Assembly (NCBI GenBank): GCA_029882215.1
Contig: JAOULC010000027.1
Location: 1-41,030 of the forward strand
Source of the DNA: Gammaproteobacteria bacterium
GTDB lineage: Bacteria; Pseudomonadota; Gammaproteobacteria; SZUA-229
Direction of reading: 5' to 3'
Length of the DNA: 41,030 bases
The notes under the pieces are model-generated. The model had not been told where the DNA came from, did no database searches, and worked only from the letters and a program-made list of their open reading frames with translations. The position numbers were made by a program, and so were the translations under genes. How positions within the stretch are numbered: the first letter of the stretch is position 1; every line of letters begins with the position of its first letter. Of the stretch, positions 26,613 to 35,275 are shown in pieces.

Positions 26613-27179
26613 TCAGACTTTATCCAGTGAGTTTCTCGAGAGATTATCCGATGACTTCTTATACTGACTGGGCGTATAGCCTGTGACTTTTTTAAACTGG
26701 TTACTCAGGTGAGAAAGGCTGCTATAACCGAGCTGATAAGCAATTTCGGTGGTGGTTAATTCATTATAGGCCAGTAACTCTTTTACTTTCTCTATTTTCT
26801 GATTAATAAAATACTGCTCGATTGTCACGCCTTCATGAGAGGAAAATAACTGACTGATATAATTATAATCCTGGTTAACTTTCTCCTTTAAATAGTCCGA
26901 TATTTTTATTTTCTCCAGTGCGCCCTGGTGGTGAACCAGCTCTATAACCGCGCTTTTTATCTGATCAACAAGCCGGCTTTTACGGTCCCCAAGTAACTCA
27001 AATCCCAGTGGCTCTATTGCTTTTCTGATCTGTAGCAGCTCTTCATTCGATAGTGTGTCCTTTGCCAGCTCTATTTCTCCCAGCCTAACCGATAACAGTT
27101 CATAGCCCAGTACTTGAAACTGATTTTCAATCACCATATTACAGCGATCACAAACCATGTTTTTAATATACAATTTCAT
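26613..27179 (-). CDS. AraC-family regulator with an N-terminal HMA-like metal-sensing domain
   Basis: The 188-residue protein joins two parts. Residues 1-70 resemble a heavy-metal-associated domain: M-K-L-Y-I-K-N-M-V-C10-D-R-C13, with a predicted beta-alpha-beta pattern. Residues about 85-180 form an AraC DNA-binding domain with two helix-turn-helix motifs, including T-T-E-I-A-Y-Q-L-G-Y-S-S-L-S-H-L-S-N-Q-F-K and the G-Y-T-P-S-Q-Y end. Binding of Cu(I) by the CxxC would be an obvious trigger for the HTH. Its ATG overlaps the stop of the upstream cytochrome c gene (TAATG). Similar short regulators are familiar beside efflux and copper genes in Bacteroidetes, so transfer is possible. It is the only dedicated regulator visible in the copper island. 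Confidence 0.85.
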   Translation of the reverse strand: MKLYIKNMVCDRCNMVIENQFQVLGYELLSVRLGEIELAKDTLSNEELLQIRKAIEPLGFELLGDRKSRLVDQIKSAVIELVHHQGALEKIKISDYLKEKVNQDYNYISQLFSSHEGVTIEQYFINQKIEKVKELLAYNELTTTEIAYQLGYSSLSHLSNQFKKVTGYTPSQYKKSSDNLSRNSLDKV

Positions 27180-27586
27180 TAGTACAAACCACTCTCGCGC
27201 TGCTTGTCTCGAATATACTTTATAATATGAGTAACCTGCTCTGGTCTCAGCTCGGTTACTGCAGGCATATTACCAAAATACCAGTGATGTTGTTGTACCC
27301 CCTGATAGACAGCCAGATAAATTGATAAGTCACCATGATGATCCGGCTTATAATACGCATGCAGTAATGAAGGTCCTTTATCCGTTCCGTCAAGCGACAT
27401 GCCGTGGCATTGAACACAATACATGCCGAATAATTCACGGCCTTTTTCCTTATTACCAACAACACTTTCTTCGGGCAAATACGCAGCCCTTTTCTTAACT
27501 GCTACTGGGCGCTCATATAATATCGCTATAGCAATAAAACAGAACAACATCAGCACAGCACCACGAATTATAAATCTGTCCATCAT
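27179..27586 (-). CDS. Membrane-anchored monoheme cytochrome c coupled to the AraC gene
   Basis: A 135-residue protein with an N-terminal hydrophobic helix (residues about 8-25) that may be an uncleaved anchor, then a class I cytochrome c domain. The heme site is C-V-Q-C-H near residue 58, and the distal Met is probably in Y-F-G-N-M-P-A-V near 105, followed by V-T-H-I-I-K-Y-I-R. Its stop codon overlaps the ATG of the HMA-AraC gene, so the two are translated from one message, an unusual pairing of a periplasmic cytochrome with a cytosolic metal sensor. The 9-base tandem repeats lie just upstream. Confidence 0.87.
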   Translation of the reverse strand: MMDRFIIRGAVLMLFCFIAIAILYERPVAVKKRAAYLPEESVVGNKEKGRELFGMYCVQCHGMSLDGTDKGPSLLHAYYKPDHHGDLSIYLAVYQGVQQHHWYFGNMPAVTELRPEQVTHIIKYIRDKQRESGLY

Positions 27587-27603
27587 CTCACCTATACCGC
27601 ATA

Positions 27604-27630
27604 ATCAACAACATCAACAACATCAACAAC
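27604..27630. repeat. Three tandem 9-base repeats
   Basis: Three perfect copies of ATCAACAAC occupy 27604-27612, 27613-27621 and 27622-27630, in the 119-base divergent gap between the cytochrome c/AraC pair and the diguanylate cyclase gene. Copy number of such a repeat can vary by slippage and may affect promoter spacing for either gene. Confidence 0.85.
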
Positions 27631-27705
27631 TAAATGAATTGCATGGTTTTGTCTTTCTTGTTTTACTATACATAAATTTTATCACCTGCAGCAGGAGCTT
27701 TACTT

Positions 27706-28878
27706 TTGTCACAGTCGTTGTCCGCCAGCCGTTCACATACAGAAAACACCCAGTCTGATAAATTACAACTGCTGTATCACCAGTCGTTTCAGGCTGTCTT
27801 TTTTAGCCTGGTTGCTGCCCTGATCTACACCGCAATCTTATGGAGACAACCAGATCATCAGTTGCTACTGGTCTGGCTGGCGGTCATCCTGATGACATCG
27901 CTACTCAGGCTAGCGCTGTTCATAAGCTACCGCTGTAAAAAACCCGATAAGACTGCAGTTTTAAAGTGGCAACACCCGTACTATATTTCACTGATGCTCT
28001 CTTCTCTTAGCTGGGGTACCGGTACCCTTATTATTTGCATGGATAAACCCCTGTTATTTCAGATTATCACCTATTGCTTTTTGCTGGGTATGGCAGCCGC
28101 CGCTTTATCTGTCTATTCGTCGATACGCTATATGTCTGTATCGACTATCACTGTGATGTTAGTACCCATTACCGCCTGGTTTACTATACACCCTGACACC
28201 ACCGCCAATCTGATGGCTGTTGCCGGTGTGTTTTTTCTCATTTCCACTCTGCGTGCTACTAGCATTCTTGCTGATACATTACACAATAGCTTCATGCTGA
28301 CACATAAATTAAAGCTTGCCTATGAAACAGCTGAGCACCTGGCCCGAACTGACATGTTAACCGGATTGAATAACCGCCGGGCTTTTATCGAGCTTTCTGA
28401 GCGGCAACTTAGCCTTTGTAAACGTAACAATACTCCCGCCTCACTGCTGGTGCTGGATCTGGATCATTTCAAGACCATTAACGATGAGCTAGGTCATGCA
28501 ACCGGTGATTTTGCATTGCAACATTTCTCTGAATTATTACAAAAATCCGTCCGCTCCTCTGATATTTGCGCCAGAATAGGCGGCGAAGAGTTCGCACTTC
28601 TGTTACCTAACACCGGCTTAAGCTCTGCTCATAAAGTCGCTGAAAAACTAAGAATGATTATTGCCAGCGAAGTCATCAATACAGCTGACAATACTTTTTC
28701 AATATCGACCAGCATCGGCATTGCCAGTGGCCAGTACGAACTGGACGTTTTATTACAAACCGCAGATATGGCCATGTATGAAGCAAAGCAATCCGGTCGC
28801 AATCAGGTAAAGCTTTATACGAACGAACAGCCCGTTTCTGAGAATAACTCACTTGCACTGGAGCCTGCCCGCCACTAA
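27706..28878 (+). CDS. Membrane-bound diguanylate cyclase (GGDEF)
   Basis: The 390-residue protein has five to six predicted membrane helices in residues about 25-205 and a GGDEF domain at about 215-375. The active-site loop is R-I-G-G-E-E-F at 290-296, and the inhibitory I-site R-S-S-D (283-286) lies five residues before it. L-T-G-L-N-N-R-R-A-F opens the domain. It therefore should make c-di-GMP and be product-inhibited. The TTG start at 27706 is chosen because AGGAG (27693-27697) sits 8 bases upstream and no better ATG is near. It is the only plus-strand gene inside the copper island and has no recognisable ligand-binding domain. Confidence 0.93.
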   Translation: MSQSLSASRSHTENTQSDKLQLLYHQSFQAVFFSLVAALIYTAILWRQPDHQLLLVWLAVILMTSLLRLALFISYRCKKPDKTAVLKWQHPYYISLMLSSLSWGTGTLIICMDKPLLFQIITYCFLLGMAAAALSVYSSIRYMSVSTITVMLVPITAWFTIHPDTTANLMAVAGVFFLISTLRATSILADTLHNSFMLTHKLKLAYETAEHLARTDMLTGLNNRRAFIELSERQLSLCKRNNTPASLLVLDLDHFKTINDELGHATGDFALQHFSELLQKSVRSSDICARIGGEEFALLLPNTGLSSAHKVAEKLRMIIASEVINTADNTFSISTSIGIASGQYELDVLLQTADMAMYEAKQSGRNQVKLYTNEQPVSENNSLALEPARH

Positions 28879-28984
28879 AGGATAATGCAGCCATCATCCG
28901 CAGAGCAGCCTGCCGGTTCCGGAGTGCAATCATGTCACGGACAGTATCACCAGACTCATTATTCATACCCTTATCTTCTACCAT

Positions 28985-29030
28985 GCATTTTCATGCATAT
29001 CAGTATTCAGCCTGACATACATGAAAATGC
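28985..29030. terminator. Long inverted repeat between convergent genes
   Basis: GCATTTTCATG (28985-28995) and CATGAAAATGC (29020-29030) are a perfect 11-base inverted repeat with a 24-base loop; the last base is part of the cusA stop codon. It lies between the convergent diguanylate cyclase and cusA genes and probably limits transcription from both sides. Confidence 0.6.
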
Positions 29031-32000
29031 TAGCCTGCTTTGCGCTGTTTCCAGACAAGAAAAATAGCAGGTATGACTATTAATGTCAGAATCGTTGCGC
29101 TTACCATACCGCCTACCATTGGAGCCGCGATTCGTCGCATCACCTCTGAGCCGGTACCGCTGCCCATCATTATGGGTAATAAACCAGCAATAATTGCAGC
29201 CACTGTCATCATGATGGGGCGCACTCTTAATAGAGCGCCCTCTACAACAGCATCACGCACTTCCTGAACGGTGATACTTCGTTTCTCAAGTTCTGCTTTC
29301 GCAAGTTTCTTACGGTACGCCTGATTCAGATACACCAGCATTACCACGCCGATTTCAACCGCGACACCGGCAAGTGCTATAAAACCGACACCCACAGCAA
29401 CTGACATGTTGTAACCGAGTAAGTACAACAACCAGAAACCACCAATTAACGCCATTGGCAGTGTCCCCATAATGATAGTGACTTCAATCAGGTTTTTAAA
29501 ATTCAGATACAATAATAAAATGATAATCGCTAAAGTAATGGGTACTACCGTACCTAGTCGCTCTTTTGCCCGAACCATGTATTCATACTGACCTGACCAG
29601 GTAATTGAATATCCGGCAGGCAATTTTACTTCAGCGGCAACTGCTTTTTGCGCTTCCTCAACATACGATCCCAGATCACGACCTTTTATATCGACAAAAG
29701 TCCAGCCATTCGGCCTGGCGTTTTCACTTTTGATCATTGCCGGTCCCATTTCGATACGAATATCCGCCACTTCTATCAGCGGAATTCGCGCACCTGATGG
29801 CGTCACAACCGGTAGGTTTTTCAGCTTTTCCAGTGAATCACGGTAATCCCGGGGGTATCGCACATTGACAGGATAACGCTCCAGACCTTCTACTGTTTGC
29901 GTGACTTGCATGCCACCTAACGCCGTACTGATAACAGCTTGCACATCAGCAATATTCAAACCATATCTTGAGGCCGCCAAACGATCAATATCAACCGTTA
30001 CATAACGTCCCCCGGCGACTCTTTCTGAGTATGCCGAGGTGGTTCCCGGTACTTTCAAGACCGCCTTCTCTATTTCCTTACCGATATCTTCAAGGACTTT
30101 TAAGTCTGAACCGGCGACTTTAATACCCACCGGCGTTTTAATACCGGTCGCCAGCATGTCGATACGTGTTTTGATGGGCATGACCCAGGCATTGGTCAAA
30201 CCTGGAAACTTAATTAGATCATTCAGTTCCTGTTTGATTTTTTCAAGCGTCATACCGTCACGCCACTGCTCACGCGGCTTGAACTGGATTGTTGTTTCAA
30301 TCATGGTTAACGGTGCCGGGTCAGTGGCTGTTTCAGCACGGCCAATTTTACCAAACACACGTTTCACTTCAGGCAGTGTTTTAATCAGTTTATCTGTTTG
30401 TTGCAAAATTTCCTGCGCCTTGCCTATTGAAACACCGGGAAAAGTTGTCGGCATATACATCAGATCACCTTCATCCAGATCAGGCATAAATTCCGAACCG
30501 AGCTGAGTCGCAGGCCACATACCAATTACCACGACAAATACTGAACCAATTAGCAATTTACCCGGCATATTTAATACCGCATTGATCAGTGGGCGATACG
30601 CTGCGATCAGTACACGGTTAACTGGATTTTTATGCTCCGGTGTAATATGTCCACGCACAAAGTATCCCATTAACACCGGCACCAAAGTAATTGATAACCC
30701 GGCTGCCACCGCCATGGCAAATGTTTTAGTAAACGCCAGTGGCGCGAACAGCTTTCCTTCCTGTGCTTCCAGTGTAAACACCGGTAAAAAGCTCAGGGTA
30801 ATAATTAACAGTGAAAAGAATAATGGCGGACCTACTTCTGTCGCGGCCCTTTGCATTATTTGCCAGCGATTATTTTCCGTAACCTCTTGGTTCTCCATGT
30901 GTTTATGCACGTTTTCTATCATGACGATGGCTGCATCAACCATGGCTCCAATGGCGATCGCAATGCCACCTAGCGACATAATATTGGCATTAATAGCCTG
31001 CGACTTCATAATAATAAAGGCACCAAGTATGCCAAGCGGTAACGAAAGAATAACTACTAATGACGAACGCAAATGAAACAAAAAAACAACACAGACTAAA
31101 GCAACAACAATAAACTCTTCCACTAGTTTATAACTAAGGTTGTCTACTGCACGGTTGATTAACTGTGAACGGTCGTAAGTGGTTACAATTTCAACACCTT
31201 CTGGCAAACCGTGCTTCAACTCTTCCAGTTTCTCTTTGACTTTTTGAATGGTTGTTAATGCATTCTCACCAAAACGCATTACCACAACACCGCCAACAAC
31301 TTCACCCTCACCATCTAACTCGGCAATACCTCGGCGCATTTGTGGACCAATTCTGATATCGGCCACGTCCTTTAATAAAACCGGTGAACCCGATGCACTC
31401 ACACCTAAAGGAATCAGGCGTAAATCATCGATACCCTTTAAATATCCGGTTGCCCGAATCATGTATTCGGCTTCAGCCATTTCAATCACCGACCCCCCTA
31501 CTTCCTGGTTAGCTCTTTGAATCGCCATTCGGATTTTATCTAACGGTAAGCCATAGGCGCGTAATCGTTCAGGGTCAACCACCACCTGATACTGTTTTAC
31601 CATGCCGCCAATGGTTGCCACCTCTGAGATGCCGGCAACGGTTTGCAATTCAAATTTAATAAACCAGTCCTGTAAACTCCGCAGTTGCGCAAGATCATTT
31701 TTACCTGTTTTATCAATCAATGCATATTCATAAACCCAGCCAACACCGGTTGCATCTGGCCCCAGCGATGGCTTAGCGGAGGAGGGCAACTTACTGGTAA
31801 CCTGACTTAAATATTCCAGCACACGTGACCGTGCCCAGTAAGGATCCGTTCCATCTTCAAATATAACGTAGACATACGAATCACCAAAAAATGAATAACC
31901 CCGTACATTCATTGCTTTTGGCACCGACAGCATCGCGGTGGTTAAAGGATAAGTAACCTGGTCTTCAACCACACGCGGTGCCTGACCAGGATACGATGTT

Positions 32001-32149
32001 TTAATAATAACCTGCACATCTGACAGGTCCGGAATGGCATCCAGTGGTGTGTTGTTTACAGACCAGATACCAACGCCCGTCATGACGACAGCCATTAACA
32101 ACACCATAATACGATTATGTATTGACCATCTGATTATATGAGCAATCAT
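29030..32149 (-). CDS. cusA: Copper/silver RND efflux pump, inner-membrane component
   Basis: CusA is the proton-driven trimeric pump of the Cus system, moving Cu(I)/Ag(I) from periplasm or cytosol into the CusBC channel. The 1039-residue length, twelve membrane helices and motifs match the heavy-metal RND (HME) group. T-P-L-D-A-I-P-D-L-S-D-V-Q-V is near residue 33, and A-I-A-I-G-A-M-V-D-A-A-I-V-M-I-E-N-V-H-K (the helix-4 Asp relay) near 400-415. G-S-E-F-M-P-D-L-D-E-G-D-L-M-Y-M-P-T-T-F-P-G-V-S precedes the Met-rich binding region. The ATG has AAGGA 7 bases upstream. A 150-base gap with degenerate repeats separates it from cusB, while cusB and cusC overlap. Confidence 0.96.
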   Translation of the reverse strand: MIAHIIRWSIHNRIMVLLMAVVMTGVGIWSVNNTPLDAIPDLSDVQVIIKTSYPGQAPRVVEDQVTYPLTTAMLSVPKAMNVRGYSFFGDSYVYVIFEDGTDPYWARSRVLEYLSQVTSKLPSSAKPSLGPDATGVGWVYEYALIDKTGKNDLAQLRSLQDWFIKFELQTVAGISEVATIGGMVKQYQVVVDPERLRAYGLPLDKIRMAIQRANQEVGGSVIEMAEAEYMIRATGYLKGIDDLRLIPLGVSASGSPVLLKDVADIRIGPQMRRGIAELDGEGEVVGGVVVMRFGENALTTIQKVKEKLEELKHGLPEGVEIVTTYDRSQLINRAVDNLSYKLVEEFIVVALVCVVFLFHLRSSLVVILSLPLGILGAFIIMKSQAINANIMSLGGIAIAIGAMVDAAIVMIENVHKHMENQEVTENNRWQIMQRAATEVGPPLFFSLLIITLSFLPVFTLEAQEGKLFAPLAFTKTFAMAVAAGLSITLVPVLMGYFVRGHITPEHKNPVNRVLIAAYRPLINAVLNMPGKLLIGSVFVVVIGMWPATQLGSEFMPDLDEGDLMYMPTTFPGVSIGKAQEILQQTDKLIKTLPEVKRVFGKIGRAETATDPAPLTMIETTIQFKPREQWRDGMTLEKIKQELNDLIKFPGLTNAWVMPIKTRIDMLATGIKTPVGIKVAGSDLKVLEDIGKEIEKAVLKVPGTTSAYSERVAGGRYVTVDIDRLAASRYGLNIADVQAVISTALGGMQVTQTVEGLERYPVNVRYPRDYRDSLEKLKNLPVVTPSGARIPLIEVADIRIEMGPAMIKSENARPNGWTFVDIKGRDLGSYVEEAQKAVAAEVKLPAGYSITWSGQYEYMVRAKERLGTVVPITLAIIILLLYLNFKNLIEVTIIMGTLPMALIGGFWLLYLLGYNMSVAVGVGFIALAGVAVEIGVVMLVYLNQAYRKKLAKAELEKRSITVQEVRDAVVEGALLRVRPIMMTVAAIIAGLLPIMMGSGTGSEVMRRIAAPMVGGMVSATILTLIVIPAIFLVWKQRKAG

Positions 32150-32165
32150 ATTTTATTCCTTAAAG

Positions 32166-32183
32166 ATCTGCTGCAGAGACAGG
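32166..32183. repeat. Degenerate dispersed CTCTGCG-type motif, copy 3
   Basis: ATCTGCTGCAGAGACAGG in the cusA-cusB gap. On the minus strand it reads CCTGTCTCTGCAGCAGAT, comparable to the copies at 6717-6733 and 9841-9860. It is in inverted orientation to the copy at 32270-32295. Confidence 0.4.
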
Positions 32184-32269
32184 GGCAATAACTACAATAA
32201 ACATTATTTCCGGCCATCCTCTCTGCTACAGTAAATTTCATATATAACAGTTAACTGGAAACACAAAAA

Positions 32270-32295
32270 CTCTGCATCTCCGCATCTGTGGTGAA
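32270..32295. repeat. Degenerate dispersed CTCTGCG-type motif, copy 4
   Basis: Two and a half degenerate units (CTCTGCATC, TCCGCATC, TGTGGTGAA) read on the plus strand next to the cusB stop codon. With copy 3 it brackets about 85 bases as an imperfect inverted pair. Confidence 0.45.
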
Positions 32296-32299
32296 TGTT

Positions 32300-33916
32300 T
32301 TATTTTTTATTGATCGATGTAATCACATAGCCGTCTTCAGCTTTTTCGAGATGAAACATGACCGTATCTTGCGGCTTTAAATCACTGACATCTACACCGT
32401 GCTGAAAACTAAAATCCATTGTCATTGACGGCCAGCCAATACTTTCTATTGGCTCATGCATCATATTCAGTTTATGCTCCTCTGCCATTATCTTTTTAAT
32501 GACACCACTACCCATAATGACCGATACTCCCTCAGCCTGCATATCCGCAGCAGACATATTCATATTTTTATCAGCTGAGATATCGGTCATTCGCATTAAA
32601 CTGGCTTTAAGACTGGCCTCTGAATCAATTAGAAAATGCCCCGATAAAACGACTTTTTCACCTTCATTCAAACCTTTTTTAATTTCTACATTACCACCAC
32701 TTTCTATACCTGCGACAACATTTCTCGGCACGAACCGGCCTCCACCCAGATCAATGATCACACGCTGATCCTTACCGGTTCGTATCAGCGCTTCTTTTGG
32801 TACGGTAATCAGACCCTTCTTTGCTCCACCGTATATTTCAACTTTTGCAAACATATTTGGCTTCAATAATTCACCCGGGTTATCAAATCGTAAGCGGGCT
32901 TTTAACGTTCTTGTTTTACTATCCAGCTGCGGATAGACATATTCAACCTTTCCTTCCCATTTTTTACCGGGAACAAAACCCATTGTTACATCAGCAAACT
33001 GTCCCACCTTTACCCAGTTAGCCTGACGTTCAAACACTTCTGCTAGCAACCAGACTGATGAAAGATCCGCCAGACTCATTACAATTGTGCCCGGTTTAAC
33101 GAACATCCCTTCACGCACTTTCAGTTTTGACACAACGCCATCCTGAGCTGCATACACGCTGATCGTTTGCGGAACCCGGGATGTATTCGCTAATATTTTA
33201 ATTTCTTTACCATCCACGCCAAGTGAAAGCAGCCGGTCGTTCGAGGCTCTTATCAGATTTTTTGAGTGACTTTTAATTGCCTGTAAGTATTCTTCCATTG
33301 CATTCACTATGGCGGGAGAGTAAAACTCAAACAGTTTTTCTCCTTTCTTTACTCGCACACCTTCCGATTGGGTAAATAATTTCTGGATCCAGCCATCTGT
33401 ACGTAAATGCACATGACTCATTCTTGTTTCATCGTAATCAATGTAACCTACCGTATCGATTTTTCGCCACAACCTGCCCTTTTCTACTATCGCACTTCTA
33501 ACCCCCATACTACTCACCATCGCCGGCGATACTGTGACCACAGGGCCACTTTCATCAGGCTCGTAAAACGGTACTAAATCCATCCCCATGGGTGATTTTC
33601 CCGGTGCATCACGACGGTAACCGGCATCCATTGGTGCTACCCAGTAGAGAATTTTTCGCTCTTTTTTTGTTCGCGGCTTCTCTGCTTCGATTTTAATTAA
33701 ATCCATTCCACAAATAGGACAACTCCCCGGCTCTCCTTTTACAATCTGCGGGTGCATTGGACACACATAGTTCGGATCTGCGTGTTTTTCTGCATGCTCA
33801 AGAGCTGACTCCTGCTTAACAACCGGACTGGTTGTTTCTTCCGGCATGATAAAAGAAATACCCCAGCCAACTGCAATCGCGACCACAACAAGTACTGCCA
33901 TTAATTTACTATTCAT
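32300..33916 (-). CDS. cusB: RND adaptor with N-terminal metal-binding domain and C-terminal CusF domain
   Basis: CusB is the periplasmic adaptor linking CusA to CusC. The 538-residue protein starts with an uncleaved hydrophobic anchor (residues about 5-22). A short heavy-metal-binding domain comes next, with C-P-M-H-P near 52 and C-P-I-C-G-M-D near 67, then a repeat of G-M-D-L-V-P-F-Y near 110. The central part is an HlyD-like adaptor (barrel-sandwich and alpha-hairpin domains, about 120-440). From about residue 465 a CusF-like domain carries W-P-S-M-T-M-D-F, whose Trp and Met residues bind Cu(I)/Ag(I) in free CusF. The metallochaperone is therefore fused to the adaptor. The ATG overlaps the cusC stop (ATGA). 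Confidence 0.94.
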   Translation of the reverse strand: MNSKLMAVLVVVAIAVGWGISFIMPEETTSPVVKQESALEHAEKHADPNYVCPMHPQIVKGEPGSCPICGMDLIKIEAEKPRTKKERKILYWVAPMDAGYRRDAPGKSPMGMDLVPFYEPDESGPVVTVSPAMVSSMGVRSAIVEKGRLWRKIDTVGYIDYDETRMSHVHLRTDGWIQKLFTQSEGVRVKKGEKLFEFYSPAIVNAMEEYLQAIKSHSKNLIRASNDRLLSLGVDGKEIKILANTSRVPQTISVYAAQDGVVSKLKVREGMFVKPGTIVMSLADLSSVWLLAEVFERQANWVKVGQFADVTMGFVPGKKWEGKVEYVYPQLDSKTRTLKARLRFDNPGELLKPNMFAKVEIYGGAKKGLITVPKEALIRTGKDQRVIIDLGGGRFVPRNVVAGIESGGNVEIKKGLNEGEKVVLSGHFLIDSEASLKASLMRMTDISADKNMNMSAADMQAEGVSVIMGSGVIKKIMAEEHKLNMMHEPIESIGWPSMTMDFSFQHGVDVSDLKPQDTVMFHLEKAEDGYVITSINKK

Positions 33917-35193
33917 TTTTCTTCCCCGAGCAGATAGCGTATTTCAGTGAGTACGCTGGCTTTTTCTACAGTAAGTTTTATGTGTGATAACTGTGCTGTT
34001 AATTCAGATACGCGCGCGCGTGTTAATGCGATGAATGATCCTACACCACTTTGATAAGCAGACATTGCTGCACTGGCGTTTTGTTTTACCTGTGGTAATA
34101 CTTTTTCTTCATATCGGGCGATACGATCAATGGTTTTATACCAACGGGCTTTTACTTGTTGCAAGCGGGAGTTAAGCGCACGCAACTCATCCTGACGCTG
34201 ATATTGTTTTGCCAGTAATAATTGTTTACTGGCAATAACATCTCTGTCCTGCTTATTACTTGTGAATACAGGCACACTAACCACAGCCATCACGCTCAGG
34301 AAATCCGGCCTTTCACCGCCGCCAGCCATCAGTGGATTATTACCCTGACGCATGCCATAAGTAATATCAAAGCCCCACCTGGTGCTATTTTTTTCATTTG
34401 CTAAACTGACATCATGTTCAGCTACAGCAACATCTGCATCACGCTGACTCAGCACAGGGTGTTTAATCAGACCATTGCCTGAAAGCTGCTGCTGTGACAG
34501 CATTAATTCCGTCAGAAAATCTGTTGAGGTATCTAATGCAAGCATGGACTTATCATCACCTACCCATTGTGCTAGAGCAGCCCGCGATACTTCCTTTTCA
34601 GCCTGCACTTTTTCAAGCCGGTCTTGCATCAGGGAGTACTCAACTTCTGCCTGTAAAACATCCTGCCGTTTTTTTCGGCCGGCGACATATTGTGACTGGC
34701 TCACCGTTACCAATTGCTTAAACAGTTCAGCATTAGTTTTGATAATGCGTTGCTCAGCTTCTTTCAGGTACACCTTAAGCCAGGCTTTTCGCACCATTTT
34801 CTTCAGCATGCTTTCACGCTGACTTTTGTTGGCCGCCACAAGCTCGGCTTTTGCTAACCATTTTCGTGAATTTATCTCTGCGCTGTCGCCGCGCGGAAGC
34901 ATTTGCTTATATCCAATAACCAGCTGTGTCATCTGCTCCTGCTGCAGATCAAAGCTATCTACTGGCACCGCCAGTGCGCCAATTTTAAACTCCGGATCTG
35001 CCCAGCTATCCGCTGACACTGACATTTCTATCATCGCTTTTTTTTGAGCCAGTTGACTCTGAATTATTAAGTCACGCTCTAAGGCAATTTTCTCAGCTTC
35101 CATCAAACTGAGAGAAACAGGCTGATTTTCCGCTAACAACGACGTACTGATTGCCATCCATAAGACAGCAATTGCATGAATTTTATTTTTCAT
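33913..35193 (-). CDS. cusC: CusC-type outer-membrane efflux protein
   Basis: The TolC-family outer-membrane factor of the Cus efflux complex. From the ATG at 35193 the product is 426 residues with a signal peptide (M-K-N-K-I-H..., cleavage near S-L-L-A-E). Long coiled-coil helices follow, with an A-E-K-I-A-L-E-R-D start near 32, Y-K-Q-M-L-P-R-G-D-S-A near 95 and a repeated second half. A GTG nine bases further upstream is an alternative start. No lipobox Cys is seen, unlike E. coli CusC, which is a lipoprotein. It is first in the cusCBA operon and overlaps cusB by four bases. Confidence 0.9.
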   Translation of the reverse strand: MKNKIHAIAVLWMAISTSLLAENQPVSLSLMEAEKIALERDLIIQSQLAQKKAMIEMSVSADSWADPEFKIGALAVPVDSFDLQQEQMTQLVIGYKQMLPRGDSAEINSRKWLAKAELVAANKSQRESMLKKMVRKAWLKVYLKEAEQRIIKTNAELFKQLVTVSQSQYVAGRKKRQDVLQAEVEYSLMQDRLEKVQAEKEVSRAALAQWVGDDKSMLALDTSTDFLTELMLSQQQLSGNGLIKHPVLSQRDADVAVAEHDVSLANEKNSTRWGFDITYGMRQGNNPLMAGGGERPDFLSVMAVVSVPVFTSNKQDRDVIASKQLLLAKQYQRQDELRALNSRLQQVKARWYKTIDRIARYEEKVLPQVKQNASAAMSAYQSGVGSFIALTRARVSELTAQLSHIKLTVEKASVLTEIRYLLGEEK

Positions 35194-35275
35194 GTAAAAC
35201 ACCCGGTAAATTTAGATCAAAAAACATCATGCACAGTTTATTAACGGTGCTGTATCACAATCTAAAAAAGGTGTA

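Noticed and set aside
30039-30506. 155-codon plus-strand frame opposite cusA
   Set aside because: It is antisense to a fully conserved pump gene and shows no domain.
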